NCBI GenBank assembly: GCA_016710785.1
Contig: JADJUE010000013.1
Coordinates: 62,001 to 126,000 of the forward strand
Length of the DNA: 64,000 nt
DNA from: Candidatus Epilinea brevis
GTDB taxonomy: Bacteria > Chloroflexota > Anaerolineae > Epilineales > Epilineaceae
Direction: 5' to 3'
In this document: one piece after another, positions 26,228 through 34,423 of the stretch
How the letters are laid out: each line of letters begins with the position of its first letter
Position numbering within the stretch: the stretch's first letter is position 1
Position numbers and translations under genes: made by a program
The notes under the pieces: generated by a model
Databases searched by the model: none
What the model was told of the DNA's origin: nothing
Seen by the model: only the letters and a program-made list of their open reading frames with translations

Positions 26228-27196
26228 TCAATCCCGCAAGGTCTGGGCAATGAGCAGCAACTCAGCGTCAAGGTCTTTCTGCCGGCTTCCCACCTGCTCC
26301 AAGGTCAGTGCGCGAAGGCGTCCCTCGTGCGAGCCCAGGAGCACACCGTGTTCGCCATGCGCCAGGCAAGCCACTGCGGCGGCGCCGAGTCGCGTCCCAA
26401 GCATGCGGTCGGCGTAAGTCGGGGTGCCACCACGCTGCACATGGCCAAGGATGGTCAAGCGAACCCGAGGGGCATTGTCATCCAGTTGTGCTTCCGCAAA
26501 GGCCCTGGCGAGGCCCGCGGCGCCGCCACGCCAACCTTCGGCTACCACGCCCACCGCATACCCTTTGCGGTCGAAGGCATCACGCAATTCGACCATGAGG
26601 TCCAGCTCGTCGCTGTCTGTTTCTGGAATGGCGATGATCTCGGCCCCTCCGGCGATGCCGGCGTTCAGGGCTAGATAGCCGCAGTCCCGTCCCATCACCT
26701 CAACCAGGAAGATGCGCCCGTGGGAGCTGGCGGTGCTCCGGATGCGGTCGAGCGACTCCAGCACCACATTCAGGGCCGTGTCCACGCCGAGGCTGACGTC
26801 GACCCCCCAAAGGTCGTTGTCGATGGTCGATGCCAGACCGACCACCGGGAACCCCAAGCGGCTGAGAGCCAGCGAGCCCCGCTGACTTCCATTGCCACCC
26901 ACCACCACGAGGCCGTCGATGTTCCGCTGCGCCAACTGCTGGAGCGCTGCTTCCTGACCGACCGCGCCGCTGAACTCTGGTGCTCGAGCCGAGCGCAACA
27001 TCGTGCCGCCCAGCTGCATGATGCCGCCGACCGCGCGGCTGTCCAAGGGCTGGAAGTCACCTGCCATCAAGCCACGGAAGCCCTCGAGAACGCCAACAAC
27101 GTCCCAGTTGCGCTGGCTGCCCGCGCGCACCACGGCCCGAATGGCCGCATTCATACCCGGGGCGTCGCCGCCGCTGGTCAGGATGGCGATGCGCAT
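26228..27196 (-). CDS. pfkA: 6-phosphofructokinase
   Basis: 322 residues, the size of bacterial PfkA. It phosphorylates fructose 6-phosphate in glycolysis. Landmarks are the N-terminal ILTSGGDAPGMNAAIR, GGNGSQRG (100-107), the catalytic TIDNDLWG with D126, MGRDCGYLA and ILGHVQRGG. In E. coli the second motif is GGDGS, so Asp is replaced by Asn at residue 102. The following Gly-Ser, rather than Asp-Asp, still argues for ATP over pyrophosphate as donor. The ATG lies two bases after the stop of the anti-sigma-like gene, so pfkA probably belongs to that ECF operon. Confidence 0.9.
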   Translation of the reverse strand: MRIAILTSGGDAPGMNAAIRAVVRAGSQRNWDVVGVLEGFRGLMAGDFQPLDSRAVGGIMQLGGTMLRSARAPEFSGAVGQEAALQQLAQRNIDGLVVVGGNGSQRGSLALSRLGFPVVGLASTIDNDLWGVDVSLGVDTALNVVLESLDRIRSTASSHGRIFLVEVMGRDCGYLALNAGIAGGAEIIAIPETDSDELDLMVELRDAFDRKGYAVGVVAEGWRGGAAGLARAFAEAQLDDNAPRVRLTILGHVQRGGTPTYADRMLGTRLGAAAVACLAHGEHGVLLGSHEGRLRALTLEQVGSRQKDLDAELLLIAQTLRD

Positions 27197-27198
27197 CG

Positions 27199-28080
27199 CT
27201 AACGCCTGCCGGGGGGCATGCGTCCCGGATCGACCACCCTGGTGGGCTCCTCGGTTGGCTTGATTTCGGGTGTCTCGGATACATCCCGCCCGGGTGTCGG
27301 CGTCCTGGTAGACTCGCGCTGTTCGGTGGGCTTGAACGTCGGACTCGCGGGTGGACTCGTGGGAGGCAGGTCGGTTTTGGACGGCACGATGACGGGTGTG
27401 TCAGTCGGGACGGCCGTCTGGGTTACCGGTGGCGGCGTTTCCGAGTGACGAACAGTTGCTGTGGCTCTGGCTGTTGGGTCTTCCTGGTCCGGAGCGGCGG
27501 GTTGAGGCGGGAGCATGGTCGAGGTAGGCGTCATCGTGGCGCTGCGTGTCACGGCCCGATGCTGCGGTAACGCTGTGCCGAGCGTCGAGCGGGCCGAGGC
27601 CGCCGCGCCAGCTGTGGCGCTGGGCGTGTGGGTCGCGCTGGCGGAAACGCTGGCGATCGCCGTCGCGGCAGGTCGAATGGCAGTTGCGCCGACTGTCGGC
27701 ATCGAAGGAGCCACAGAGGTTCCGGACTCTTCCCTGACCGCCAGCCAAACCAAGATGGCGAGCGCGGCCAACGCCGCAAGGACCACGGCCGCGCGGGTCC
27801 GGCCGGGCGGCGCGACGGCAGGCTTAGGTGCCGGACCTGGAGATTCCGCCGATGGCTCGGGTCGCCTGGGTCCGCCGGGTTCCAGAGCCAGGCGAGCCGC
27901 CAGCCGTTCGGCCAAGCCGAGTGGCGCGGGCAAAGCCTGCAGCCGTCTGACATGCCCGGCGGTAGCCAAGAGGTCGGCAAGCTCGCCCTGAACGGGCGAT
28001 GCAGGAGCGCCCCCCCCTGAATCGGAGGCCAGCGCCACTTCCAGAGCCCGAGCGAAGTCCCGGTCGGAGGCGTCGCTCAT
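27199..28080 (-). CDS. Anti-sigma-like membrane protein with long Pro/Thr/Ser-rich outer tail
   Basis: 293 residues. About 95 cytoplasmic residues (ARALEVALASDSGGG, LADLLATAGHVRRLQALPAPLGLAERL) precede one membrane helix (AAVVLAALAALAILVWLAV, about 100-118). The remaining 170 residues are Thr/Pro/Ser/Ala-rich, typical of extracytoplasmic disordered tails in this organism. The gene overlaps the sigma gene by ATGA and is followed by pfkA after two bases. An anti-sigma function is inferred from position and topology; there is no zinc motif. Confidence 0.65.
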   Translation of the reverse strand: MSDASDRDFARALEVALASDSGGGAPASPVQGELADLLATAGHVRRLQALPAPLGLAERLAARLALEPGGPRRPEPSAESPGPAPKPAVAPPGRTRAAVVLAALAALAILVWLAVREESGTSVAPSMPTVGATAIRPAATAIASVSASATHTPSATAGAAASARSTLGTALPQHRAVTRSATMTPTSTMLPPQPAAPDQEDPTARATATVRHSETPPPVTQTAVPTDTPVIVPSKTDLPPTSPPASPTFKPTEQRESTRTPTPGRDVSETPEIKPTEEPTRVVDPGRMPPGRR

Positions 28081-28649
28081 CGGTGCGCCGTTCCGCGCTG
28101 CTCGTTTGCCGAAAGCTGCCGTCTGAGGGCAGCCAGACCATGATGTTGCAGGTTGTGCACGGCGTTCTCCGAACGGTCCAGAATCCCTCCCGTCTCGGCG
28201 GCGCTGAGGCCGACAATGAACCGAAGGGTGACCACCTGCCGCTGAAGGGCGGTCAGGCTTTCCATGGCTGTCATCACTTCCTGGCTGAGAAGAAGCTGCT
28301 CCGCAGTAGCCCGCGGGTCCCCTTCAAGCGAAACCGCCGTATCCACAGGTTCACGGTCGACTGGAGGCGCTGGGCGCCGTGCCTGATCGCGCCAGTGATT
28401 TCGCACGCGATTCTGCGCGATACGCAACAACCAGACCCGGAAGCGGTCCGGATCGCGCAACTCGCCGAGTGATCGGTGGGCTTGCAGAAACACCTCTTGG
28501 CAGATGTCCTCGGCCAGCTCTCGCTGCCGAACCTGGAACAGGACGGCTCGATAGACCAGCGCAAGGTGTCCGCGGTAGAGCTGCGCAAAGGCGGCGTGGT
28601 CTCCGCGGCCGGCGGCCTCGACGACCGCAGCGTCCGTGGACTCAGTCAT
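28077..28649 (-). CDS. ECF-type RNA polymerase sigma factor
   Basis: 190 residues. Region 2 is seen in AFAQLYRGHLALVYRAVL, ELAEDICQEVFLQAHRSL and FRVWLLRIAQNRVRNHWRD. Region 4 is seen in LTALQRQVVTLRFIVGLSAAETGGILDRSENAVHNLQHHGLAALRR. It differs clearly from the ECF factor at 20210, so the two are not recent duplicates. It is first in a likely operon with the anti-sigma-like gene and pfkA. Confidence 0.88.
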   Translation of the reverse strand: MTESTDAAVVEAAGRGDHAAFAQLYRGHLALVYRAVLFQVRQRELAEDICQEVFLQAHRSLGELRDPDRFRVWLLRIAQNRVRNHWRDQARRPAPPVDREPVDTAVSLEGDPRATAEQLLLSQEVMTAMESLTALQRQVVTLRFIVGLSAAETGGILDRSENAVHNLQHHGLAALRRQLSANEQRGTAHR

Positions 28650-29011
28650 GAGTCGACCAATCCGCCACTACGTATCCCGTGCTCCATACAACCGACACCG
28701 GAAGCATCCATGTCCATAGACTCTGGCAAGAGGTTGACGTCGGCACACTCGACCCACCGCCGGTCGTAGCGGCCGCAGGCTTGGATCAGATCCAGGAAGA
28801 ACCTGGCAGGCATGGCGAAGAGCCCCTTATGCTGGCGCCGCTCCGGCCGACCCGGTCAATCGGCCGGCCGGTCGGCAACGACCTGCATTGTGCGCTGACC
28901 GAATCTCACTTGTCAAACCGATGGCCACGACGCCACAACCCCTTCGGCCGAAGCTGAATGCCGGACGACGAGCCTGGCGAAGGGGAATCCGCGCACCCGT
29001 CGCGAGTCGCC
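28650..29011. other. Intergenic region, 362 bp
   Basis: This spacer separates the ECF gene from the end of the upstream minus-strand protease gene and should contain the ECF promoter. I could not find a convincing sigma70 -35/-10 pair, which would fit an ECF-type autoregulated promoter. I see no RNA gene or open frame with coding character. Confidence 0.35.
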
Positions 29012-31456
29012 CTACGACGCAAGTACGTCGGAGGTAGACAGTTGCAGCCGTCGCTCCACGAGCTTGCGCAGACGGAGTTCGACCGCTCCGTTGACCGTCC
29101 CCGCCGGGTACTGTCCGTCAGCCTGTCGTTCGCCCGCAGGGTGTCCGGTCAGCAAGGCCATCGCCTCGTCTACCGTGGCGATTGGGAATAAGTAGAAGCG
29201 TCTTGCCTGAATGGCCTCCAAGACGTCGTCGCTCAACATCAGCTGCTGGACGTTGGCGAGGGGCAGAAGGACCCCCTGAGTCCCGGTCAGTCCGTTCTGC
29301 CGGCAGACCCTGAAGAAGCCTTCTACCTTCTCGTTGATACCGCCGATTGGCTGGACCCTCCCCATTTGGTCCAGGGCCCCGGTGACAGCCAGGTCTTGCC
29401 GCAAGGGCATCTCGGTCAAGGCCGACAGCAGAGCCGCCAATTCGGCTGTAGAAGCGCTATCTCCATCGACAAGCGCATAGGACTGCTCGAAGGTAATGCT
29501 CGCCGCGATGCTGAAGGGTTCGCCCGAGAGGTAGCGTCCGCGCAGGAACCCCTCCAAGATACGGACACCCTTGCTGTGAAAGGCGCCGCTGAGGGCCACC
29601 TCGCCCTCGATGTCCGAGACCAGACCAGTGCCCAGGCCAACCACCGCGGTGATCCTGGAGGGCATCCCGAAACTGAACTCCCCCCGAGTCAGAACAGTCA
29701 GCCCATTCACCTGACCAACCGCCATCCCCTCCGTGAAACAGGTCAAAAGGCCGTAGTCGACGGCTTCCAGCATGCGCTGCCGCGAAAGGTCGGAACGGGA
29801 CTCTCGCTGGTGCAAGGCCTGGTTGACATCGCCTGCGGCGATCGTTGCACGACCGGACTTTCCCGCCCAATAATCCGCCTCGTGCATCACGTTCGTCAGA
29901 TCGAGGAAGTGGTTCGAGAGCCGCGCTCCGTTGTCAGCATCGCGGGCGCTGTACTCGATCAACCGCGCCACGGCGGGCGCGTCCAAGTGCCGAATGTTCT
30001 CGTTGCGGCAGGTGTTGGCGACGAAGCGTGCCAGAAGCAACTCGGATTCCGGCGTTCGGTCCATACTCGCCGCGAATTCAGCACTGACCTTGAACAGCTC
30101 GGCCAGGTCGTTGTCGGCCTGATGGAGAGCAAAGTACAGACTGGTGGAGCCGGTCAGAATGACCTTGCAGCCCAGGGTCATGGGCTGGGGATCCAGGCTG
30201 ATCGCCGTGATGGGATTCTGGTCCGAGTTCGGAGGCTCGATTCGCACCTCCTGATGCCGCAGAGCCCGCTTCAGAGCGTCCCAGGCGTAGGGCTGGGCTA
30301 GCAGGTCTTCAGCCTCCAGGACGAGGTAGCCGCCGTTGGCGCGGTGCAAGGCCCCGGGCTTGATGAGCGTGTGGTCGGTCATGGCTGAACCGCCCCGTTG
30401 CTCATACTCGATCCGTCCAACCAGGTTGGCCAGGGTGGGCAAGCGCTCGAAATGCACTGGCGCCCCGGTGGTCCCGGCATGATCCACGAGCACGTTCGCG
30501 GCCCAGCGCCGCAGCCGAATGTCCGACCTGCGACGCACGCGAGCCCGCGCGGCCGAATCAAGGCCGGCGACCGACGAGCCTTCGCTTTCATCGCCATCGC
30601 CGTTCGGAGGCCGGAGCAGCTCCAAGTGGTCCAGAATGTCGTCTCTGACCTTGCTGAGGTAAGTCATGACGTCCGGCAACTCTGCGAAGTCATCGTCGAG
30701 TTCGGCAATCCGGTGGTTCACCTCTTTGGCCGCGATATCCCGATCCAGGGTCGCATTCGCGTCGGCCGCCTCACGCTCCAGCAGGCGCTGCGACCGGGTG
30801 GCGGTCTCCAGCACCGCCTCGGCGCGCTGCAAGGCGTCTCGCAACCGCACACGATCAGGCTCAGGCAAGGCGGCGAAGGCCTCCCGCGTCATCGGCCCGT
30901 CAACCGAGAGTGGCGCAACGGTCAGCCCTTCCGGTGTCTGCAGGAGCCCGATGCCGTCTGTGGCGACAGTGGTTCGCACCGTTTCGAAGAGGTCTTGACT
31001 GCGACTCTCGAATGTATGAATCAGGTCTTGACGGCGGTTGGCGGCCGCATCGGTCTCGAAGGCCGCGGGTAGGGCGATGAGCAGCTCTTCAACCACGCGA
31101 TTGAGTTCGGCGCTCAGCTCCGCGCCCCTCCCCGCCGGTAGGCGGAGGAATCGCGGACGATAGGGTTCCTCGAAATTGAAGATGTAACACAGATCATCCG
31201 CAGCGGGTCGCAATGAGGCCACCTGGTTGAGGAAGAGCCGCAAGGTGGTGGACTTGCCAGAACCGCCCGGACCGTGGGCGAAGATGTGGTAGCCGCGACG
31301 ATCGATCTCCACCCCGAAGCGAACCGCCTCCACTGCCCTGGGCTGACCGATGATTTCCACCAACGGCTCGAGTTCCGCTGTGCTTGCGAACCCGAGGGTC
31401 TCAGGGTTGCAGCGGCGGATGCCGCTGTCCGGCGGCAACGGTCGAGGCACGGTCAT
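29012..31456 (-). CDS. Lon-family AAA+ protease without LON N-domain (AAA_32/LonC-like)
   Basis: 814 residues. Walker A is GPGGSGKST (62-70). A long helical insertion (about 150-300) follows, then ALHRANGGYLVLEAEDLLAQPYAWDALKRAL, typical of the Lon-like AAA_32 family. The C-terminal protease domain holds the Ser-Lys dyad: S667 in DGDSAS and K710 in INEKVEG, again 43 residues apart. It lacks the LON substrate-binding domain of LonA. A soluble ATP-dependent protease role is expected. It is separate from the lon gene at 21414, so the genome carries at least two Lon types. Confidence 0.88.
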   Translation of the reverse strand: MTVPRPLPPDSGIRRCNPETLGFASTAELEPLVEIIGQPRAVEAVRFGVEIDRRGYHIFAHGPGGSGKSTTLRLFLNQVASLRPAADDLCYIFNFEEPYRPRFLRLPAGRGAELSAELNRVVEELLIALPAAFETDAAANRRQDLIHTFESRSQDLFETVRTTVATDGIGLLQTPEGLTVAPLSVDGPMTREAFAALPEPDRVRLRDALQRAEAVLETATRSQRLLEREAADANATLDRDIAAKEVNHRIAELDDDFAELPDVMTYLSKVRDDILDHLELLRPPNGDGDESEGSSVAGLDSAARARVRRRSDIRLRRWAANVLVDHAGTTGAPVHFERLPTLANLVGRIEYEQRGGSAMTDHTLIKPGALHRANGGYLVLEAEDLLAQPYAWDALKRALRHQEVRIEPPNSDQNPITAISLDPQPMTLGCKVILTGSTSLYFALHQADNDLAELFKVSAEFAASMDRTPESELLLARFVANTCRNENIRHLDAPAVARLIEYSARDADNGARLSNHFLDLTNVMHEADYWAGKSGRATIAAGDVNQALHQRESRSDLSRQRMLEAVDYGLLTCFTEGMAVGQVNGLTVLTRGEFSFGMPSRITAVVGLGTGLVSDIEGEVALSGAFHSKGVRILEGFLRGRYLSGEPFSIAASITFEQSYALVDGDSASTAELAALLSALTEMPLRQDLAVTGALDQMGRVQPIGGINEKVEGFFRVCRQNGLTGTQGVLLPLANVQQLMLSDDVLEAIQARRFYLFPIATVDEAMALLTGHPAGERQADGQYPAGTVNGAVELRLRKLVERRLQLSTSDVLAS

Positions 31457-31488
31457 CGCTGGCTCCGATGGGTAGGTGGTGAATCCCC

Positions 31489-31494
31489 ATTATA
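31489..31494 (-). promoter_or_regulatory. Perfect TATAAT -10 upstream of the Lon-like protease
   Basis: On the minus strand TATAAT lies 33 bases before the ATG at 31456. No good -35 is visible at the usual distance, so this is only a candidate. Confidence 0.4.
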
Positions 31495-31524
31495 GCCAAC
31501 GCGCTCCGGCACCTGGGCGACCGA

Positions 31525-32697
31525 CTACCTACCAGCCGCTAGCCGCCGTTCAGCGTTCTGCACCAGACGCTGACCGCCGGCCGACCACCAGCGACTGAAG
31601 GTGCTCGACTCATCGGAGCGTCGATCACGCCACATCCCTCCCACCCAGTCCACGTAATGAGCCGTTTCGGCGGGCAGAGACCGCTTTCCGGCGAGCATCG
31701 CGAGGACGGTTCCGGGTCCGCCGTTGTAGGCCGCCGCGGCCAGTTCGACCGACCTCTGCCAATCTGGGTCCGCGCTTTGGCCGAAGCGGCCCAGTTGTTG
31801 CGCGATGTATGCGGTGCCTAACTCGACATTGGTCAATGGGTCGGTCAGCCGGCTGAGGTTGAAGGCGCTCATTCCCAGCTGCTGGGCGACTTCCGTCGCC
31901 GTAGCAGGCATCAGTTGCATCAGCCCGGTGGCACCCGCTGAGCTGCGTGCCTCTGGGTCGCCACCGGACTCCACCAGGATGATGATGGCCACAAGTTCAG
32001 GATCCACTTTGTGCCTGGCTGCAATCCGGGCGACATCTGGCCACCAGCGCTGAACGGACTGCGGCAGCCATGCGATATCTGGCGACGAGGAACGGCTGGA
32101 GGACGTCAGGGCGAGGCTGTCAACAGAGGACTCGCTCGTCGCTACGATCGTCTCGCCACCGCTGTACGAGGCTGCGGACTGAGGCTGTGACCAACGCTCC
32201 GGACGAAGGTCTGCACTATCCAGAAGGGCTGGCTCGCCGGCAGTGAGCCGTATGGCATCGGCGGTAACGAAACCGTAGCGGTAGCCGTCGGAATCGACGA
32301 TCCGAACCCAGTTGAGGGCATGCAGGCCGAGCCCGGAAGCCACGCGCAACTGTCCGCCTATCTCGACCGACGCGCCCGACGGGATCTCCTGACTGGCCAC
32401 CACCGCCCCCGGAGCGTCGTAAAGGGGGACGGCGCGTTCGGTCGAACCCAGGGCTTGCACGCTGAAAGGCATGGGGGGCGCTAGAGGAGGAGCGCTGGCT
32501 ACTGCTTCTACAGCGTCGGTGGTTGTAGCGGCCAGGTTCTGCGGCAGGGCGGCCGCACCGAGCATCACGAGACCCAGAACCAGGAGCCCCACTGAGGTGA
32601 CGGATCCACCGCGGACCGAGCGGGGCAAGGATGCTGGTGAGCGGTAGTTGCTGTGGCCGGAGCCATGGGGGGCGTAACTGCTGACATGGGCGGTCAT
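31525..32697 (-). CDS. Membrane-anchored SH3b/lytic transglycosylase (SLT) protein
   Basis: 390 residues from an ATG with AGGAG upstream. A basic N-terminus and hydrophobic helix (SVGLLVLGLVMLGAAAL) form a signal or anchor. An SH3b-like domain (about 80-150, VPLYDAPGAVVASQEIPSGASVEIGG) is followed by a Ser-rich linker. The rest is an SLT-type goose-lysozyme fold with the catalytic glutamate E243 in ILVESGGDP and the landmarks GATGLMQLMPATA and AAAAYNGGPG. It should cleave peptidoglycan outside the membrane. It is preceded by a promoter with two LexA-like boxes, so its expression may be tied to DNA damage. Confidence 0.87.
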   Translation of the reverse strand: MTAHVSSYAPHGSGHSNYRSPASLPRSVRGGSVTSVGLLVLGLVMLGAAALPQNLAATTTDAVEAVASAPPLAPPMPFSVQALGSTERAVPLYDAPGAVVASQEIPSGASVEIGGQLRVASGLGLHALNWVRIVDSDGYRYGFVTADAIRLTAGEPALLDSADLRPERWSQPQSAASYSGGETIVATSESSVDSLALTSSSRSSSPDIAWLPQSVQRWWPDVARIAARHKVDPELVAIIILVESGGDPEARSSAGATGLMQLMPATATEVAQQLGMSAFNLSRLTDPLTNVELGTAYIAQQLGRFGQSADPDWQRSVELAAAAYNGGPGTVLAMLAGKRSLPAETAHYVDWVGGMWRDRRSDESSTFSRWWSAGGQRLVQNAERRLAAGR

Positions 32698-32789
32698 GGT
32701 CGGACTCCTGACTCATTGATTCCGTTGCCCTTGGAACAGGCTACGGATGCGGCCGCGCCCTCGTGAAGCCGTGGTGGCGAAGTCGCTTA

Positions 32790-32824
32790 GAACAGATGTT
32801 CACATTCTATAAGAACAACTGTTC
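32790..32824. promoter_or_regulatory. Two GAAC-N4-GTTC boxes (LexA/SOS-box-like operators)
   Basis: GAACAGATGTTC (32790-32801) and GAACAACTGTTC (32813-32824) both match the Gram-positive-type LexA box core GAAC-N4-GTTC. Their centres are 23 bp apart, about two helical turns. One box lies inside the promoter spacer and the other covers the predicted transcription start, the placement expected for a repressor. The first box also fits the RNRY centre of the Bacillus consensus. Confidence 0.65.
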
Positions 32825-32832
32825 GGAGTCAA
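32804..32832 (-). promoter_or_regulatory. Sigma70 promoter for the SH3b/SLT gene
   Basis: On the minus strand TTGACT (32832-32827), a 17-bp spacer and TAGAAT (32809-32804) form a near-consensus promoter. The predicted start is near 32797, giving a leader of about 100 bases to the ATG at 32697. Confidence 0.75.
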
Positions 32833-32893
32833 GTCCGTTGACGACAGTACATACCCGAACGAGACGGCACCCGATACCAGGCGCAGTGAAGGC

Positions 32894-32933
32894 AAAAAAA
32901 GGACCCCGCCCAGGCGTCAACAGGGCGGGGTCC
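32894..32933 (-). terminator. Rho-independent terminator of the HiPIP gene
   Basis: On the minus strand a perfect 11-bp stem (GGACCCCGCCC with GGGCGGGGTCC, 11-base loop) is followed directly by seven T residues. It lies 28 bases after the HiPIP stop. Confidence 0.92.
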
Positions 32934-32961
32934 TCGGAAGCCTGCGTCGCCGCAGGCCCGA

Positions 32962-33318
32962 TCAGGCGGTCTTCTCAGCCCAGCTGTCGCAGTAGCCTCC
33001 GGGGTTGATGGACCCTGGGACTACCAGGCACTTGCCGCAGCTTGCGGTGGCATTGGCAGCATCCGGCTGGAACTGCTGGCAGTTCGTGCAGTTCTTGCCT
33101 TCAGTGACCGACGCGTCGACGTAGTTCAGCGTCGTCCGCGTGGTCTTCTCATCCTCAGTCAGTGCCGAAACGTCCGTGCAGGCAAGGGCGGTGGCATCGT
33201 CAGTATCCGTACCGGCGCCCTCGGTCCCGCAGGCTGCCAGAGCACCGGCTCCGACGACGACCGTGCCGACGACGGCCAGGCGCTGAATGAAATTACGGCG
33301 GGTCAAGGTGTCGCTCAT
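32962..33318 (-). CDS. High-potential iron-sulfur protein (HiPIP), Tat-exported, possibly lipid-anchored
   Basis: 118 residues. The N-terminus is a twin-arginine signal (TRRNFIQRL) with a hydrophobic core and a lipobox-like LAAC at C30. The C-terminal part matches HiPIP: C77-x2-C80-QQFQ, then GKC97-LVVPGSI and GGYC110-DSW, the four ligands of one [4Fe-4S] cluster in the spacing of Chromatium HiPIP. C94 is extra. HiPIPs carry single electrons outside the membrane in respiratory or photosynthetic chains. Folding before export fits the Tat signal. The gene has its own promoter and terminator, so it is monocistronic. Confidence 0.9.
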   Translation of the reverse strand: MSDTLTRRNFIQRLAVVGTVVVGAGALAACGTEGAGTDTDDATALACTDVSALTEDEKTTRTTLNYVDASVTEGKNCTNCQQFQPDAANATASCGKCLVVPGSINPGGYCDSWAEKTA

Positions 33319-33637
33319 CGCGTGCTCTCCTCATGGTTGGCCGCGCCAGGTGCAGTCCCCGCGCAGGTTATGAAGGCCGTCGGGGAATCCGATCCGGCTA
33401 CACCCTCCATTATCGAATCCAGACGAGCCCATGTCAAGCGGGCTGCGATGCGAATTACGTTCGTGGTCGGTCGGAGTGCAACCTGATTGCACCTGGTTTG
33501 ACGGAGAACGGGATGGCGTGGGACGCCGGACCGCTAAACTGGTGCATGGCATCCCGTTGTCCCATCGCCACAGCGCATCCCCGATCCGCGTCTGCCGACA
33601 GCCGCAGTGCGGTTCTCCTCGCCCGATCCGTGCATGC
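33319..33637. other. Intergenic region, 319 bp
   Basis: This region holds the HiPIP promoter (33409-33437, minus strand) and the upstream region of the plus-strand membrane-protein gene. That gene's frame is open back to 33431, but the extension is Arg/Cys/His-rich and looks non-coding. Confidence 0.4.
33409..33437 (-). promoter_or_regulatory. Sigma70 promoter of the HiPIP gene
   Basis: On the minus strand TTGACA (33437-33432), a 17-bp spacer and GATAAT (33414-33409) form an almost perfect promoter, about 90 bases before the ATG at 33318. Confidence 0.82.
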
Positions 33638-34423
33638 ATGACCGGATCTACTGGAAGGGAACAGGCCTGGCTGCGCGTCATGGCATCAGTGGTGGGCCCT
33701 CTAGGAACCCAGCGACTGCCGCAGGTCCTCGCCGGCTTGGGCCGGACGGTTGCCGATTTCCGCTACTCGGAGGCGGAGTTGCTCGCGCTCACCGGGAGGT
33801 TGTCCGGTGTCTGTGTCGCGATCGGGATCGCGGCCTGGAGCGGGCGATCGAAGGGGACCTTGCGCGACATAGGGCATCGCTGCCGCGACCTCATGATGGT
33901 TGGTCTGGTTCGGCTCGGACTTTCCGCGCTCGTCGTTGGCCTGCCGTCGCTGTGGGTCCCTCGCCCTGAGTCTGCTTCTCTTGCGGTCCTTTCCTCACTG
34001 ACGCTCGCCTTCCTGTCGCTGCGCCTCAGTCCCGCTACCGCTTTGGCGATGCGTGGCGTCGGTGCGGCGGATGCCATCGTCTGCGGATGGCGATGCTCGG
34101 GGCGGCGGCCGCTCGCAGCGGCCCGCCTGGCGTTGCTGGAATGGGCACCGGCCGCATGGGTCGCCGGCAGCGGCTGGAACGTCGCGGGCGTACGGTTGAG
34201 CCTGTTGGGACAGCCCTGGGCGGCGTGGGATCCGGGTCCGTCATGGACTCCCGCTCCGACACTTGCCTGCCTGGCGGCTGGGGTGGCCTTCTGGCTTTGG
34301 ATGGCGGAAGCGGATCGCTGGGATGCTGCAGCTGCGGCAGATGACCGCGGTTGCGAGTTGGCGCGGACTCGGACCGTCTCGATCGGCTCGTCCGAAGGAG
34401 GTGTGGCGACTTGGAGAAGTTGA
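33638..34423 (+). CDS. Hypothetical multi-pass membrane protein
   Basis: 261 residues from the ATG at 33638; another ATG at 33680 is possible, and neither has a ribosome-binding site. I recognise no family. At least four hydrophobic stretches are visible (LSGVCVAIGIAAWSG, VGLVRLGLSALVVGLPSLWV, LAVLSSLTLAFLSLRL, ACLAAGVAFWLWMA) with Arg-rich loops. Third-position GC is high as in neighbouring genes, which supports coding. Its end overlaps the start region of the ybaK-like gene by 13 bases, so the two may be co-transcribed. Confidence 0.5.
   Translation: MTGSTGREQAWLRVMASVVGPLGTQRLPQVLAGLGRTVADFRYSEAELLALTGRLSGVCVAIGIAAWSGRSKGTLRDIGHRCRDLMMVGLVRLGLSALVVGLPSLWVPRPESASLAVLSSLTLAFLSLRLSPATALAMRGVGAADAIVCGWRCSGRRPLAAARLALLEWAPAAWVAGSGWNVAGVRLSLLGQPWAAWDPGPSWTPAPTLACLAAGVAFWLWMAEADRWDAAAAADDRGCELARTRTVSIGSSEGGVATWRS

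Noticed and set aside
28650..29011. Possible tRNA or small RNA in the largest same-strand gap
   Set aside because: No T-loop GGTTCGA-type motif with a matching acceptor stem, and no terminator hairpin, could be found.
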